Of a stretch of 46,447 nt of DNA, positions 32,421 to 41,887 are shown piece after piece. The notes under the pieces are model-generated. The model was given only the letters and a program-made list of their open reading frames with translations, was not told the DNA's origin and did no database searches. The position numbers were made by a program, and so were the translations under genes. How positions within the stretch are numbered: the first letter of the stretch is position 1; each line of letters opens with the position of its first letter. The stretch comes from an uncultured Mycoplasma sp. (lineage in GTDB: Bacteria > Bacillota_I > Bacilli_A > RF39 > UBA660), in assembly GCA_902493595.1 (NCBI GenBank), contig CABUPU010000009.1, positions 1 to 46,447 of the forward strand, written 5' to 3'.

Positions 32421-34163
32421 ATGAATAGTAATAATAAATATAGAAATAAATATTGTGGAGAAATAACTATAGAGGATGCTGGTAAAACAGTAAGAATTGG
32501 TGGATGGATTAATTCAATTAGAAATCTTGGCTCACTTGTATTTTTGACTGTTCGCGATGAAAGTGGTGTTGTTCAAGTTATTAGTGAAGATAGTGAAAAA
32601 CTTGCAGATTTAACTAGAGAAAGTACCATAACAATTACTGGTACAGTCCAAAAAAGAAGTGGTAATGTAAACCCTAATATGAAAACTGGTGAAATAGAAA
32701 TAATTCTTGATACTATTGAAGTATTAGGTAAATGTGAAAATGTACTTCCATTTGAAATAAATCGTAGTAAAGAAGCAAATGAAGAAACAAGACTTAAATA
32801 TCGTTATCTTGATTTAAGAAATAAAGATGTTCATGATAAAATTGTTTTCAGAAGTAATGTAGTAGATTTTATTCGTAAAACTATGAAAGAAATGGATTTT
32901 ACTGAAATTACTACACCAATTATTACAGGATCTTCTCCAGAAGGTGCAAGAGACTTTGTTATTCCCTCAAGAAATTATCACGGTAAGTTTTATGCTCTTC
33001 CACAGGCACCTCAGATTTACAAGCAGCTTTTAATGGTATCAGGATTTAATAGATATTTTCAAATAGCACCTTGTTTTAGGGATGAAGATTGTCGTGCTGA
33101 TAGAACACTTGAATTTTATCAATTAGACTTTGAAATGAGTTTTGCTACTGATGAAGATGTATATGAAGTTGGTGAAAAAGTTTTTTATGAAACATTTAAA
33201 AACTTTACAGATAAATATGTTTCACCAGCACCTTTTAGAAGAATACCTTTTAAAGAGGCAATGCTAAAATATGGATGTGATAAACCTGATCTTAGAAATC
33301 CACTTATTATTGAGGATGCCTCAGATATATTTGAAAATAGTAGTTTTGCTGGATTTAAAGGTAAAATAGTTAGATGTATTAAATGTAGGGATGTTACAAA
33401 AAGTAATTCTTGGTATAAACATTTAGAGGAATTTGTTAAAAGCAAAGGAGCAGGAGGACTTGCTTACCTTAAAAAAACTGATGGTGAAATTAAAAGTGCT
33501 ATCTTAAAATTCTTATCTGAAGAAGAAATAAATAGTTTAGCAGAAAAATTTAATCTTGCCAACGGCGATGTACTTTTTGTTCTTGCCGGTGATGAAAAAA
33601 TTATTAAAATTGCCGGACTTCTTCGTAACTATTTAGGTGAAGAGTTGGAACTTACTGATCATAGTAGATTTGAATTTTGTATTGTTAATGATTTTCCATT
33701 CTTTGAATATAATGAAGAAGATAAAAAATGGGATTTTGGACATAATCCATTTAGTATGCCTCAAGGTGGACTTGATGCTTTAAATAATATGAATCCTGGT
33801 GATATAGTTGCATATCAATATGACTTTGTATGTAATGGCAATGAAATGGCTTCAGGAGCAGTTAGAAATCATGATATAAATATTATGAAAAGAGCTTTTT
33901 CTATAGCAGGTTATACTGAAGATGTTGTTAAAGATAAATTTAGAAGTCTTTATACTGCCTTTACTTTTGGTGCTCCTCCTCACGCTGGAATGGCTCCAGG
34001 TATTGATAGAATTGTAATGCTTCTTTCTGATGAAGAAAATCTTCGTGAAGTTCAAGTATTCCCAACAAATGTACAAGGTATGGATCTTTTAATGGGAAGC
34101 CCAAATACACTTACTGATAAACAATTAAAAGAACTTGGCATTACTATTGCGGAGGAAAAATAA
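32421..34163 (+). CDS. aspS: Aspartyl-tRNA synthetase 2, discriminating-type signature
   Basis: 580 residues, complete: OB-fold, motif 2 APCFRDEDCRADRTLEFYQ, GAD domain, motif 3 GMAPGIDRIVML. The OB-fold reads SIRNLGS with Leu at residue 36, as in the E. coli discriminating enzyme (RDLGS), in contrast to His33 in AspRS 1. However, the second specificity position (Lys in E. coli, near RDEKN) is not Lys here (RSGNVN), so the call is mixed. It starts one base after hisS and overlaps gatC2 by one base. Confidence 0.9.
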   Translation: MNSNNKYRNKYCGEITIEDAGKTVRIGGWINSIRNLGSLVFLTVRDESGVVQVISEDSEKLADLTRESTITITGTVQKRSGNVNPNMKTGEIEIILDTIEVLGKCENVLPFEINRSKEANEETRLKYRYLDLRNKDVHDKIVFRSNVVDFIRKTMKEMDFTEITTPIITGSSPEGARDFVIPSRNYHGKFYALPQAPQIYKQLLMVSGFNRYFQIAPCFRDEDCRADRTLEFYQLDFEMSFATDEDVYEVGEKVFYETFKNFTDKYVSPAPFRRIPFKEAMLKYGCDKPDLRNPLIIEDASDIFENSSFAGFKGKIVRCIKCRDVTKSNSWYKHLEEFVKSKGAGGLAYLKKTDGEIKSAILKFLSEEEINSLAEKFNLANGDVLFVLAGDEKIIKIAGLLRNYLGEELELTDHSRFEFCIVNDFPFFEYNEEDKKWDFGHNPFSMPQGGLDALNNMNPGDIVAYQYDFVCNGNEMASGAVRNHDINIMKRAFSIAGYTEDVVKDKFRSLYTAFTFGAPPHAGMAPGIDRIVMLLSDEENLREVQVFPTNVQGMDLLMGSPNTLTDKQLKELGITIAEEK

Positions 34164-34453
34164 TGTTTACTAAAGACATAATAAATGATTATGCTGATAA
34201 ACTTTTAATTGGCCTTACTGAGGAAGAAAATGCTCTTTTACTAAAGGAGTTTGATGTTATTAATGATAATATGTCAAAAATAAATAATGTAAAGGGGCTT
34301 GAAAGTATTGAGCCTTTACATTTTCCTCAGGATTTAAAAACAAAAGAAATTCGTGATGGAAAAACTTCAAGAATGATTAATATTGAGGATGCACTTAAAA
34401 ATTGTGATGACTATATTGATAGAGAAGTTGAAATAGTAAGGGTGGTGAAGTAA
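34163..34453 (+). CDS. gatC: Asp/Glu-tRNA amidotransferase subunit GatC (copy 2)
   Basis: 96 residues. DYADKLLIGLTEEEN is identical to copy 1, but the linker differs (SIEPLHFPQDL). Tight TAATG junctions with aspS2 before and gatA2 after indicate one translation-coupled operon. Confidence 0.88.
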   Translation: MFTKDIINDYADKLLIGLTEEENALLLKEFDVINDNMSKINNVKGLESIEPLHFPQDLKTKEIRDGKTSRMINIEDALKNCDDYIDREVEIVRVVK

Positions 34454-35886
34454 TGAACTATTATGATAAAAATATTATTGAACTTCATAATGATTTAATT
34501 GATAAAAAAGTTACTTCAAAAGAGCTTATAGATTTTTCTAATAATAAAATATCAGAAACAAATGAAAAATTTAATGCTTATAATTTAGTATTAGATCCAA
34601 AGGAAAATAATGAAATAAATACATTATTAAGTGGTATTCCATATGCAATGAAAGATAATATTTCAACTAAAGGAATAAGAACTACTGCTTGCTCTAATAC
34701 TTTAAAAGACTATGTTCCTATTTATAATGCCACAGTTTATGAAAAACTTTGTAAAAGTGGTGCTGTAATGATAGGTAAAACTAATATGGATGAACTTGCA
34801 ATGGGTGGAACTGGCCTTACTGGTAATGCAGGCATAGTTAAAAATCCTTATGATGAAGAAAGAATTTCAGCTGGTTCCTCAGCAGGAAGTGCCGTTGCAG
34901 TGGCTACAAAAACAGTACCTTTTGCAATTGGAACTGATACTGGTGACTCAATTAGAAAACCAGCAGCTTATACCGGTGTAGTGGGTTATAAACCAAGTTA
35001 TGGTCTTTTAAGTAGATATGGACTTTTTGCTTTTGCTTCATCACTTGATACAATCGGCGTTCTGACAAACTCTGTAATAGATGCCGCAGTAGTTATAAAT
35101 ACAATTAAAGGTTCTGATGATAAAGATATGACCACTATTAAAGATATGGATGAAGTAGATTTAACAAAAGATTTTAATAATTTAAATAGTAAAAAATTAT
35201 TTTATATTAAAGAAATTGTAGATAAATCAAAATATACAAACCCAAATACAATAAAAATTATTGATGATTTTAATAAACTTTTAGATTCTTTAAAAGATAA
35301 AGGTTATGAAATCTATGAAGAAAGTATTGATGAAAACATTTTAAAAGCTTTAAAACCAGTTTATACATCAATTTCTTGTGCAGAGGTTACCTCAAATAAC
35401 TCAAACCTTACAGGAATTAGTTTTGGACATCGTGAAAAAGGCGAAAGTGCAATGGATGTTATTAAAAACTTTAGAACTAAAAACTTTTCCTCACTTATCA
35501 AAAGAAGATTTGTAATTGGCTCATTTATCTTACAAAAAGAAAATCAAGAAAAATATTTTATTAATGCTAAAAAAGTAAGAAGGATAGTGGTAAATACATT
35601 TAATGAATTATTTACTAAATATGATGGACTAATTCTTCCTGCGCAAAGTGATATAGCTCCGAAGATATGTAATACAACTGATGAAATGGGTAAAGATGAA
35701 AATGTACTTGATAATCATTTAGTAATAGGAAACTTTGGTGGATACCCATCAATATCTTTACCTTATAATAAACTAGGTGGTATGCCGGTTGGTATAAATA
35801 TTACGTCAGGCTTTAAAAATGATAGTTATATGCTTGCAGTAGCAAATGACATTGAAAAAATTATAAAGGAGGATATTAATGACTAA
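34453..35886 (+). CDS. gatA: Asp/Glu-tRNA amidotransferase subunit GatA (copy 2)
   Basis: 477 residues. Triad residues are present: IPYAMKDN (Lys), AGSSAGSA and TDTGDSIRKPA (Ser), plus IKRRFVIGSFIL (amide-binding Arg). It shares with copy 1 the unusual TGDSIRKP and MGGTG motifs, so the two arose within this lineage or from close relatives. It overlaps gatB2 by eight bases. Confidence 0.92.
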   Translation: MNYYDKNIIELHNDLIDKKVTSKELIDFSNNKISETNEKFNAYNLVLDPKENNEINTLLSGIPYAMKDNISTKGIRTTACSNTLKDYVPIYNATVYEKLCKSGAVMIGKTNMDELAMGGTGLTGNAGIVKNPYDEERISAGSSAGSAVAVATKTVPFAIGTDTGDSIRKPAAYTGVVGYKPSYGLLSRYGLFAFASSLDTIGVLTNSVIDAAVVINTIKGSDDKDMTTIKDMDEVDLTKDFNNLNSKKLFYIKEIVDKSKYTNPNTIKIIDDFNKLLDSLKDKGYEIYEESIDENILKALKPVYTSISCAEVTSNNSNLTGISFGHREKGESAMDVIKNFRTKNFSSLIKRRFVIGSFILQKENQEKYFINAKKVRRIVVNTFNELFTKYDGLILPAQSDIAPKICNTTDEMGKDENVLDNHLVIGNFGGYPSISLPYNKLGGMPVGINITSGFKNDSYMLAVANDIEKIIKEDIND

Positions 35887-37294
35887 GTTAGTTGTTGGTC
35901 TTGAAATGCATGCCGAGATGAAAAGTGCTACTAAAGTATTTTCACCATCTTCCAATGTATATAATAAAATGGCTAATGTAAATATAAATGAAATTGATTT
36001 AGCATTTCCTGGATTTATGCCTTCTTTAAATGAAGAATGTGTTAAAAAAGCAGTTGAAATGGCCTTAATATTAAAATGTGATGTTGCAAAGTATATGATT
36101 TTTGATAGAAAAAATTACTATTATCCTGATCTTCCAAAAGGTTATCAAATTACTCAAAATACTAGACCTGTAGGTATTAATGGTAATTTAGAGGTTTCAC
36201 TTAATGGTAGTAAATTTAATGTAGAAATATTAGATATCCATTTAGAGGAAGATGCTGCAGCACTTGACCACTTGCAGGCTTTTTCACTTATTGATTATAA
36301 TCGTGCTGGTGTGCCACTTCTTGAAACTGTTACTGCTCCTTGTATGCATTCAGCAGATGAAGCAATTGCATTTTTAGAAACAATGTGTAGAATTTATAAA
36401 TATACTGGTATTTCTGAAGCAGACACTAAAAAAGGCCAAATAAGATGTGATGTTAATGTTAACATTATGGATGATAATGGAAATTATATTACTCCAAAAG
36501 TTGAAATAAAAAATGTTAATAGTTTAGCAAATGTAAAATTAGCAATTTTATACGAGGAAAAAAGACAACTTGAAGCACTAAAAAATAACGAACCATTATA
36601 TCAAGAAACTCGTAGATTTGATGAATCATCTGGCACAACGGTTCATATGCGTAGTAAAGCTGATGCAATAGACTATAAATATTTTGTAGAACCTAATATT
36701 CCACCTTATGAAATAACTGATGAATTTGTAGAAAATATTAGAAAAACTATACCAGTTTTAGCAGATGCTAGAAAAGATAATTATATGACTAATTTAGGAC
36801 TTAATGAGTATAATGCTAATATTTTAATCAAAGATATTAATATTGCAAACTATTTTGAAAAATGTGTTGAAGTTGGAATTAAACCAATTATAGCCACAAA
36901 TTACATCAATGGTATTATTACTTCATATATAAATGAAAAAGATATAAGTATAAATGATTTTTATTTAAAACCTGAATATTTAAAACAAATTAATGATGCA
37001 AAAGAAAGTGGAATCTTATCATCAAAAGGGGTAAAAGAGGTTTTTTATAAATCTTTAGAGGAAGAAAAAGAACCTAAGAACTTTATTTCTAAAGAAGAAG
37101 CTCAAGTAAGTGATGAAAGCTTAATTGAAAGTATAATTGATAGAATTTTATCTTCACATGAAAAAGAAATTTTAGAATATAAAAATGGTAGAACTAATAT
37201 TTTTGACTTCTTTGTTGGTCAAGTTATGAAAGAAACCAGAGGTAAAGCAAACCCAATTATTACAAAAGAATTACTTCATAAAAAACTTGATTAA
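35879..37294 (+). CDS. gatB: Asp/Glu-tRNA amidotransferase subunit GatB (copy 2)
   Basis: 471 residues with VGLEMHAEM, YYYPDLPKGYQ, IHLEEDAAALDH, DTKKGQIRCDVNVNI and the tail FFVGQVMKETRGKANP. All GatB blocks are present, so the second transamidase should be active. Last gene of operon 2. The following 200 bases hold no gene and no clear terminator. Confidence 0.93.
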   Translation: MTKLVVGLEMHAEMKSATKVFSPSSNVYNKMANVNINEIDLAFPGFMPSLNEECVKKAVEMALILKCDVAKYMIFDRKNYYYPDLPKGYQITQNTRPVGINGNLEVSLNGSKFNVEILDIHLEEDAAALDHLQAFSLIDYNRAGVPLLETVTAPCMHSADEAIAFLETMCRIYKYTGISEADTKKGQIRCDVNVNIMDDNGNYITPKVEIKNVNSLANVKLAILYEEKRQLEALKNNEPLYQETRRFDESSGTTVHMRSKADAIDYKYFVEPNIPPYEITDEFVENIRKTIPVLADARKDNYMTNLGLNEYNANILIKDINIANYFEKCVEVGIKPIIATNYINGIITSYINEKDISINDFYLKPEYLKQINDAKESGILSSKGVKEVFYKSLEEEKEPKNFISKEEAQVSDESLIESIIDRILSSHEKEILEYKNGRTNIFDFFVGQVMKETRGKANPIITKELLHKKLD

Positions 37295-37497
37295 TAAAAT
37301 TAATTTTGATATTATTGATATGCAAGGTAAACCTCTTATAAGCCAAGCAATTATTAAAAGACTATTACATTATATTTTAATAGGAGTAATAAATATATAC
37401 GAAGCGGAAAGATGTACCTTTTCTTAAGGAAAATGGTATGTTATTCTGCTTTTTATTTTGCAGTAAAAACTCAAATAATTTAGAAATGGAGGTTAAA
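37295..37497. other. Intergenic region entering the accessory segment
   Basis: About 200 bases of AT-rich DNA after gatB2. I see no long open frame, no strong hairpin terminator and no repeat end. AATGGAGG at 37486-37493 is the ribosome binding site of the next reading frame. This appears to be the junction between core genes and the accessory remnants. Confidence 0.4.
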
Positions 37498-37998
37498 ATG
37501 GTAAATTATTATGATGAAATTAAAGAAAAACTATTAAAAAATGAAATCTATGCAAAGGTAAAAGATTATTCTAAAGAAAGAAATAAAGTTCTTGAAAATC
37601 AGAATGAAAATATCAAGCGAGAAGTCCATGTGTTAGAATATAAGAATAATCAACTTGAAAAAGAAAATAACAAATTAAATGATAAGATACAACGAATAAT
37701 AAAAGCAATAAAACAATTCTTTAGAAAAATATTACAAATTGGTGCTGAATATATTAAGGATTATGCTGAAGAAGAAGTTAAACAATATTATGATAATAAA
37801 GATTTTAAAATGTTGGATGTAAAATATATTGCATAAGGTACACCAAGAGAAGATGAACTATTTGAATATGCAAATGTACCAGATCAATATAGAACTATCA
37901 AGACATCTTTATATGAAGAGGGATATGAGCAAGATTATGATAACTATGAAGAATACGACAATGAAATTGATAAAGATGATTTTGATTTAAGTTTGTAA
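37498..37998 (+). pseudogene. Chimeric mobilization-like coiled-coil ORF split by an in-frame stop
   Basis: From the ATG at 37498 (good RBS) the frame runs 112 codons to TAA at 37834-37836, then continues open in the same frame for 53 more codons to TAA at 37996-37998. The first 25 residues (MVNYYDEIKEKLLKNEIYAKVKDYS) resemble the DUF1016 start seen at 17654. The next part is a coiled coil (ENQNENIKREVHVLEYKNNQLE) and RIIKAIKQFFRKILQIG, like the tail of plasmid Mob/Pre relaxases. After the stop comes an acidic Tyr-rich tail. Best read as a recombined remnant of a mobile element carrying a nonsense mutation. Confidence 0.5.
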
Positions 37999-38058
37999 AA
38001 ATCCATTCAATAACATTAAAATTTTTGATATAATATAGAATGAAAAGAGGAAATACTT

Positions 38059-39468
38059 ATGAAAAATTTAACTGAAATTATTTTTGGGGATTCAACAAAT
38101 TATACTATGTCTAAAAGTCGATTGGGGAAAAATGAAATAATTAAATTTAATACAGTTTTTTCAATAGCTGATTTATCTTGCATAAATCAATTTAAAATTA
38201 TTCTTCCAAAAGATATTTATAAAGAAGAAATAGTTTATGATTTTAGTGAAGAAATGAATAAATTAGATAATTCAATTAAGAGAAAAAATAAAATAAGAGT
38301 TTGGTGCAGTCATCAAGATTCAGATTCATATATTTTATTAACATACATATCAAATTATGTAAAAGGAAAAGATTGTAATTTATATGTTATATATTCAGAT
38401 GAACAAAACAAAAAATTCTTATCACCTGCAATGCTTAGAGAACACGAACTTGAGAAATTAACAGAAAAAGAGCATAAATTAACAAATGAAGAAATAATTG
38501 AATTGTCTAATTTATGGAACAAAATTAAAACACAAAAAACAGATATGCGAATTATGGAACATGGAAATGTTAAATTAGTATCTTATGATTATTTTAATGA
38601 CACTTTATTAAATAAATTAAATGAATTAGGTGGAGCAAAAAGTGCTGAATTGGTTGGACATATAATGTCTAATTTACATATTTCTGATACTATAATTCTT
38701 TACCTTGTTGAAAGATTAATTAAATTAAATAAAATAGTAATAATAAAAGATGATGATAGACTATGGAATTGTATTATAAAAGTTAAAAATGCTGAATATA
38801 GCAGTTTATATAAAAAACTATTAACAAATAAAGAGTATTATGAAACGGTAAATAAAATTGAAAATATTAGATTTATAACTGATGGCAAATGGGATTGGGA
38901 ACATGGACTAGGTCATTACAAGAGAGTTGCAGAATATGTAAATATAATTTTATCACAATTAGGTGCTGATGAAAGGACTATTGATTTAGGAATGACTGCT
39001 GCACTTTTACATGATATAGGATTGGTAAAAGGAGATAAAGTAGAACACGCATTAGAAAGTGCTAAAATATTTATGAATTATATTAATGAAAATGATATTA
39101 CAATAAATGAAAAAGAAATGATTAAGCAGGCAATTATAGATCACTCTAAAGGTAATGATATTAAATCATTAATAGGATTAGCTTTAGTCTTAGCAGATAA
39201 GTTAGACGTAACATATCATAGAACAATAAATTCTAGTATACAAGATAAAATGAATAAAGAAATACAAAAAATTATAAAGGTTGAAATTGAAATTTTAGAC
39301 AAAGAACTAATTGTAAAGTATACAACTGTTAATCAATTTGATTTAAAAATTTTATATGATTGGCCTAAAGCAATTACTATTCCTTATAAAGTAGCTAGGT
39401 ATTTAAACAAAAATTATATATTTTTAATTAATGGTAATCAAATCGACATTTCATCTTTTATTAATTAA
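38059..39468 (+). CDS. DUF1835-DUF3658-like protein fused to an HD phosphohydrolase domain
   Basis: 469 residues. The N-terminus (LTEIIFGDSTNYTM ... IRVWCSHQDSDSYILLTYI) looks like DUF1835. Residues of about 140-240 (LSNLWNKIKTQKTDMRIM ... SDTIILYLVERLIK) look like DUF3658. From about 275 an HD domain follows: His286 in HGLGHYKRV, His-Asp 318-319 in LLHDIG, His330, His362 in DHSKG and Asp380 in LADKLD. HD domains hydrolyse phosphoesters or (di)nucleotides; here the substrate is unknown. RBS AAGAGG, extended -10 TGATATAAT upstream. It sits alone between mobile remnants and is probably horizontally acquired. Confidence 0.6.
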   Translation: MKNLTEIIFGDSTNYTMSKSRLGKNEIIKFNTVFSIADLSCINQFKIILPKDIYKEEIVYDFSEEMNKLDNSIKRKNKIRVWCSHQDSDSYILLTYISNYVKGKDCNLYVIYSDEQNKKFLSPAMLREHELEKLTEKEHKLTNEEIIELSNLWNKIKTQKTDMRIMEHGNVKLVSYDYFNDTLLNKLNELGGAKSAELVGHIMSNLHISDTIILYLVERLIKLNKIVIIKDDDRLWNCIIKVKNAEYSSLYKKLLTNKEYYETVNKIENIRFITDGKWDWEHGLGHYKRVAEYVNIILSQLGADERTIDLGMTAALLHDIGLVKGDKVEHALESAKIFMNYINENDITINEKEMIKQAIIDHSKGNDIKSLIGLALVLADKLDVTYHRTINSSIQDKMNKEIQKIIKVEIEILDKELIVKYTTVNQFDLKILYDWPKAITIPYKVARYLNKNYIFLINGNQIDISSFIN

Positions 39469-39493
39469 TGTTCTAAAATAGCTATGAAAATAG

Positions 39494-40039
39494 GTAAAAA
39501 CATGGAACCACACATCTGTTAGAAATGTAATTAACAATGATAAATATGTTGGTGATTTAAGATTACAAAAGTATTATGTAGAAAATCCAATTACACATAA
39601 AACAAAAGTTAATAAAGGTGAAAAAGATATTAAAAGACTTGAAAATAAAAAAATAAAACTTAACGATAGATTATCAAGTCTAGTAGATATGAAATTAGAT
39701 AAGATAATAGATAATGATACTTATGTTAAGAAAGAAAAAGAATTATTAAGTAAGATTGATGATGTGAATGAAAAACTAAATACTTATAAAAGTGAAATTA
39801 TTAACAAAGATAAACAAATCAAAAGATTAAATAAAATAGCAGAAGTAATAAATACTACACCAAGACTTGAAGAATTTAATGAAGATTGTTTTAAGAATTT
39901 AATTAATAAAATTATAGTTGGTGAAATAGATGAGAATGGAAATAAAAATCCTAATGTAATTAAGTTCATTTTAAAGACAGGAAAAAATTATGACTTCCTA
40001 ATCGATAATCAAAAACATTGTATGTCTTTTTGCAAATGA
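39494..40039 (+). pseudogene. C-terminal relic of a large serine recombinase
   Basis: An open frame from 39494 after a TAG reads TWNHTSVRNVINNDKYVGD, the typical end of the recombinase domain (pattern W...S(V/I)R.I..N.KY.GD). It then skips the zinc-ribbon part and continues as the coiled-coil tail (KDIKRLENKKIKLNDRLSSL, EKELLSKIDDVNEKLNTYKSEI) and ends FILKTGKNYDFLI. The catalytic domain with its Ser and the zinc ribbon are gone, so it is inactive. It marks a former transposon or integrated element. Confidence 0.7.
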
Positions 40040-40147
40040 AACAAATAAATGCATAATTGTGTACTACTTTCGATGAAAGAATATTCACAAGAGAATTTAA
40101 AATAACTAATTAAATGTGTAAAATAGTGTAAATAATTACATTATAAA

Positions 40148-40176
40148 TTGAATAATAATAATTATCATGGTAAAAT
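40148..40176 (+). promoter_or_regulatory. Promoter placing +1 at the start codon of the next gene
   Basis: TTGAAT (40148-40153), 17-bp spacer, TAAAAT (40171-40176) with an upstream TG (extended -10). The ATG begins seven bases after the -10, so the transcript is likely leaderless. Confidence 0.6.
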
Positions 40177-40183
40177 ACTATGT

Positions 40184-41767
40184 ATGAAGAAGTTATCAAA
40201 AGTTGGGATTGTATTAAGTTTTATTTTAACAATATGTTTTTTATTTGGCTATTCAATTAAAAAATTTCATGTTATAGATAATTTGTTTTATAAAAGAAAT
40301 ATTATAAAAACTCTTTTTACTTTTGTAATATTATTTGTTTTAATTTATGTGCTTTTAATTTTGATATTTAAATTATTGGATAAAGTTAGTCATAATAAAA
40401 AAGAGGGTAACAAATTATATAATTTTATATTTGAGAAAAACCCACTTTTTATAATATTTATTATATTTTTAATTTTCAGTATTCCATTTATAATTTTTTA
40501 TTATCCTGGGCCTGTCCATTGGGATGGTTTGCAAGAGTTAAATTATTTTTATAAAATTGATGCATTTTCTAATCATCATCCAGTATTTCCAACATTAATT
40601 ATGGGACTATCTATGAAATTAGGAAGACTTATTTATAATGATAATTTTGGTATATTTTTATATACTTTTCATCAATCAATATTTTCATGTTTTACTTTTG
40701 CATATATTTTTAAATTTATGAAAGATATTAAAACTCCAAAAATTATTAGGGTAATTACTTTTATATTTTTCTTATTTAATCCAGTTTGGTATGTAAATGG
40801 TTACACTATTGTTAAGGATACTTATTATTATTTATTCTTTATTTGGTTTTTAATTTATTATTATAAATTTTATAATGATAGTTCTAAGAAAAATTTGTTT
40901 TTATTTTTACTATTTAGTATGCTTGTAATACTATTTAGGAATAACGGTATATATATAATTATTGCCTCTTTAATTCCATTTTTGTTTAAGAAAAGTATTA
41001 GAAATAAAACTATATCTTTTATATTGATATTTTTATTATTTCAATTTGGCTATAGTATAGCTTTAAAGCACTTTAAAGTACAGCCTTCAAATATAAGAGA
41101 AACATTATCAGTTCCTATTCAGCAAACAGCAAGATATGTTAAATATTATGATAAAGAACTTTCAAAAAAAGAAAAAAATTATGTAGAAAACCTATATCGT
41201 ATGAGTATAAAAGAAATTAAAAAGAAATACCAACCAGAACTTTCTGATCCAGTTAAATTCCCATGGAAAGTTAATGACAAAAAAGAATTACTTAAATATT
41301 TTAAATTTTGGCTTAAATGTTTTAAAAGGCATCCTAAAGTATATGTAGATAGTTTTTTAGAAAATTATTATGGATATTTCTATCCATTAAAAAAAGATTA
41401 TAAAGATGGAGTAGCATGGTTTATAGTTGTTTATAATAAAAGAGTAAATACTGGATATTTTAATTTACATTATCTTAAGGCATTTAAAGCTGAAAGAAAT
41501 TTTATTACTAATCTTACTAATAAATTAAAAGTTACTAAAGTGACTGGCTTAATTTATAATACTGGGGTATATACTTGGGTACTCTTAATATTAATTGGTT
41601 ACACAATTTATAAAAAAAGATATACTAATTTAATTTATTCTTTACCAATACTTCTTACATTAGCATTTTGTTTTCTTTCACCAGTTAATGCTTATTTAAG
41701 ATATATGAACCCAATTATAGTAACTATTCCTGTTTATTTAGCTATTTGTTTAAAAAAAGAAAATTAA
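40184..41767 (+). CDS. Polytopic membrane protein, DUF6020/GT-C-like
   Basis: About 527 residues with a dozen or so hydrophobic segments. Polar loop motifs are FYYPGPVHWDGLQELNYFYK, a HHPVFPTL segment, VKDTYYYL, LFRNNGIYI and a long hydrophilic stretch at about 310-430. This layout (acidic residue in the first outer loop, His-Pro, RNNG) resembles DUF6020-type integral membrane proteins related to GT-C glycosyltransferases; the sugar substrate is unknown. ATG at 40184; no Shine-Dalgarno. Followed by a terminator and the third cassette site. Confidence 0.65.
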   Translation: MKKLSKVGIVLSFILTICFLFGYSIKKFHVIDNLFYKRNIIKTLFTFVILFVLIYVLLILIFKLLDKVSHNKKEGNKLYNFIFEKNPLFIIFIIFLIFSIPFIIFYYPGPVHWDGLQELNYFYKIDAFSNHHPVFPTLIMGLSMKLGRLIYNDNFGIFLYTFHQSIFSCFTFAYIFKFMKDIKTPKIIRVITFIFFLFNPVWYVNGYTIVKDTYYYLFFIWFLIYYYKFYNDSSKKNLFLFLLFSMLVILFRNNGIYIIIASLIPFLFKKSIRNKTISFILIFLLFQFGYSIALKHFKVQPSNIRETLSVPIQQTARYVKYYDKELSKKEKNYVENLYRMSIKEIKKKYQPELSDPVKFPWKVNDKKELLKYFKFWLKCFKRHPKVYVDSFLENYYGYFYPLKKDYKDGVAWFIVVYNKRVNTGYFNLHYLKAFKAERNFITNLTNKLKVTKVTGLIYNTGVYTWVLLILIGYTIYKKRYTNLIYSLPILLTLAFCFLSPVNAYLRYMNPIIVTIPVYLAICLKKEN

Positions 41768-41788
41768 TCGCAATTGATTAATTTTTTT
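41762..41788 (+). terminator. Terminator after the GT-C-like gene
   Basis: AATTAATC (41762-41769) pairs with GATTAATT (41776-41783), followed by a T run. Confidence 0.7.
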
Positions 41789-41824
41789 AAATCTTTAATT
41801 TTTCTAGTATCTATTTTGTTCATA

Positions 41825-41853
41825 TTTTCTTAAATTATACAGATATAAGAAAA
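41825..41853 (+). repeat. Single recombination-like site, cassette 3 relic
   Basis: TTTTCTTAAAT, core TATACA (41836-41841), GATATAAGAAAA. It matches the left sites of cassettes 1 and 2, and the sequence before it (TTGTTCATA) matches their left flanks. There is no partner site; after ATCATC the sequence runs straight into GTATTTATGCGG, resembling the right flank (GTATTTATAAGG) of the intact cassettes. The promoter segment has evidently been deleted. Confidence 0.75.
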
Positions 41854-41887
41854 ATCATCCTCGTATTTATGCGGAAAAAAGGTAGTT

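Noticed and set aside
39494..40039. The serine recombinase as the invertase of the cassettes
   Set aside because: It lacks the catalytic domain, and the cassette sites have the 11-6-11 type layout of tyrosine recombinases.
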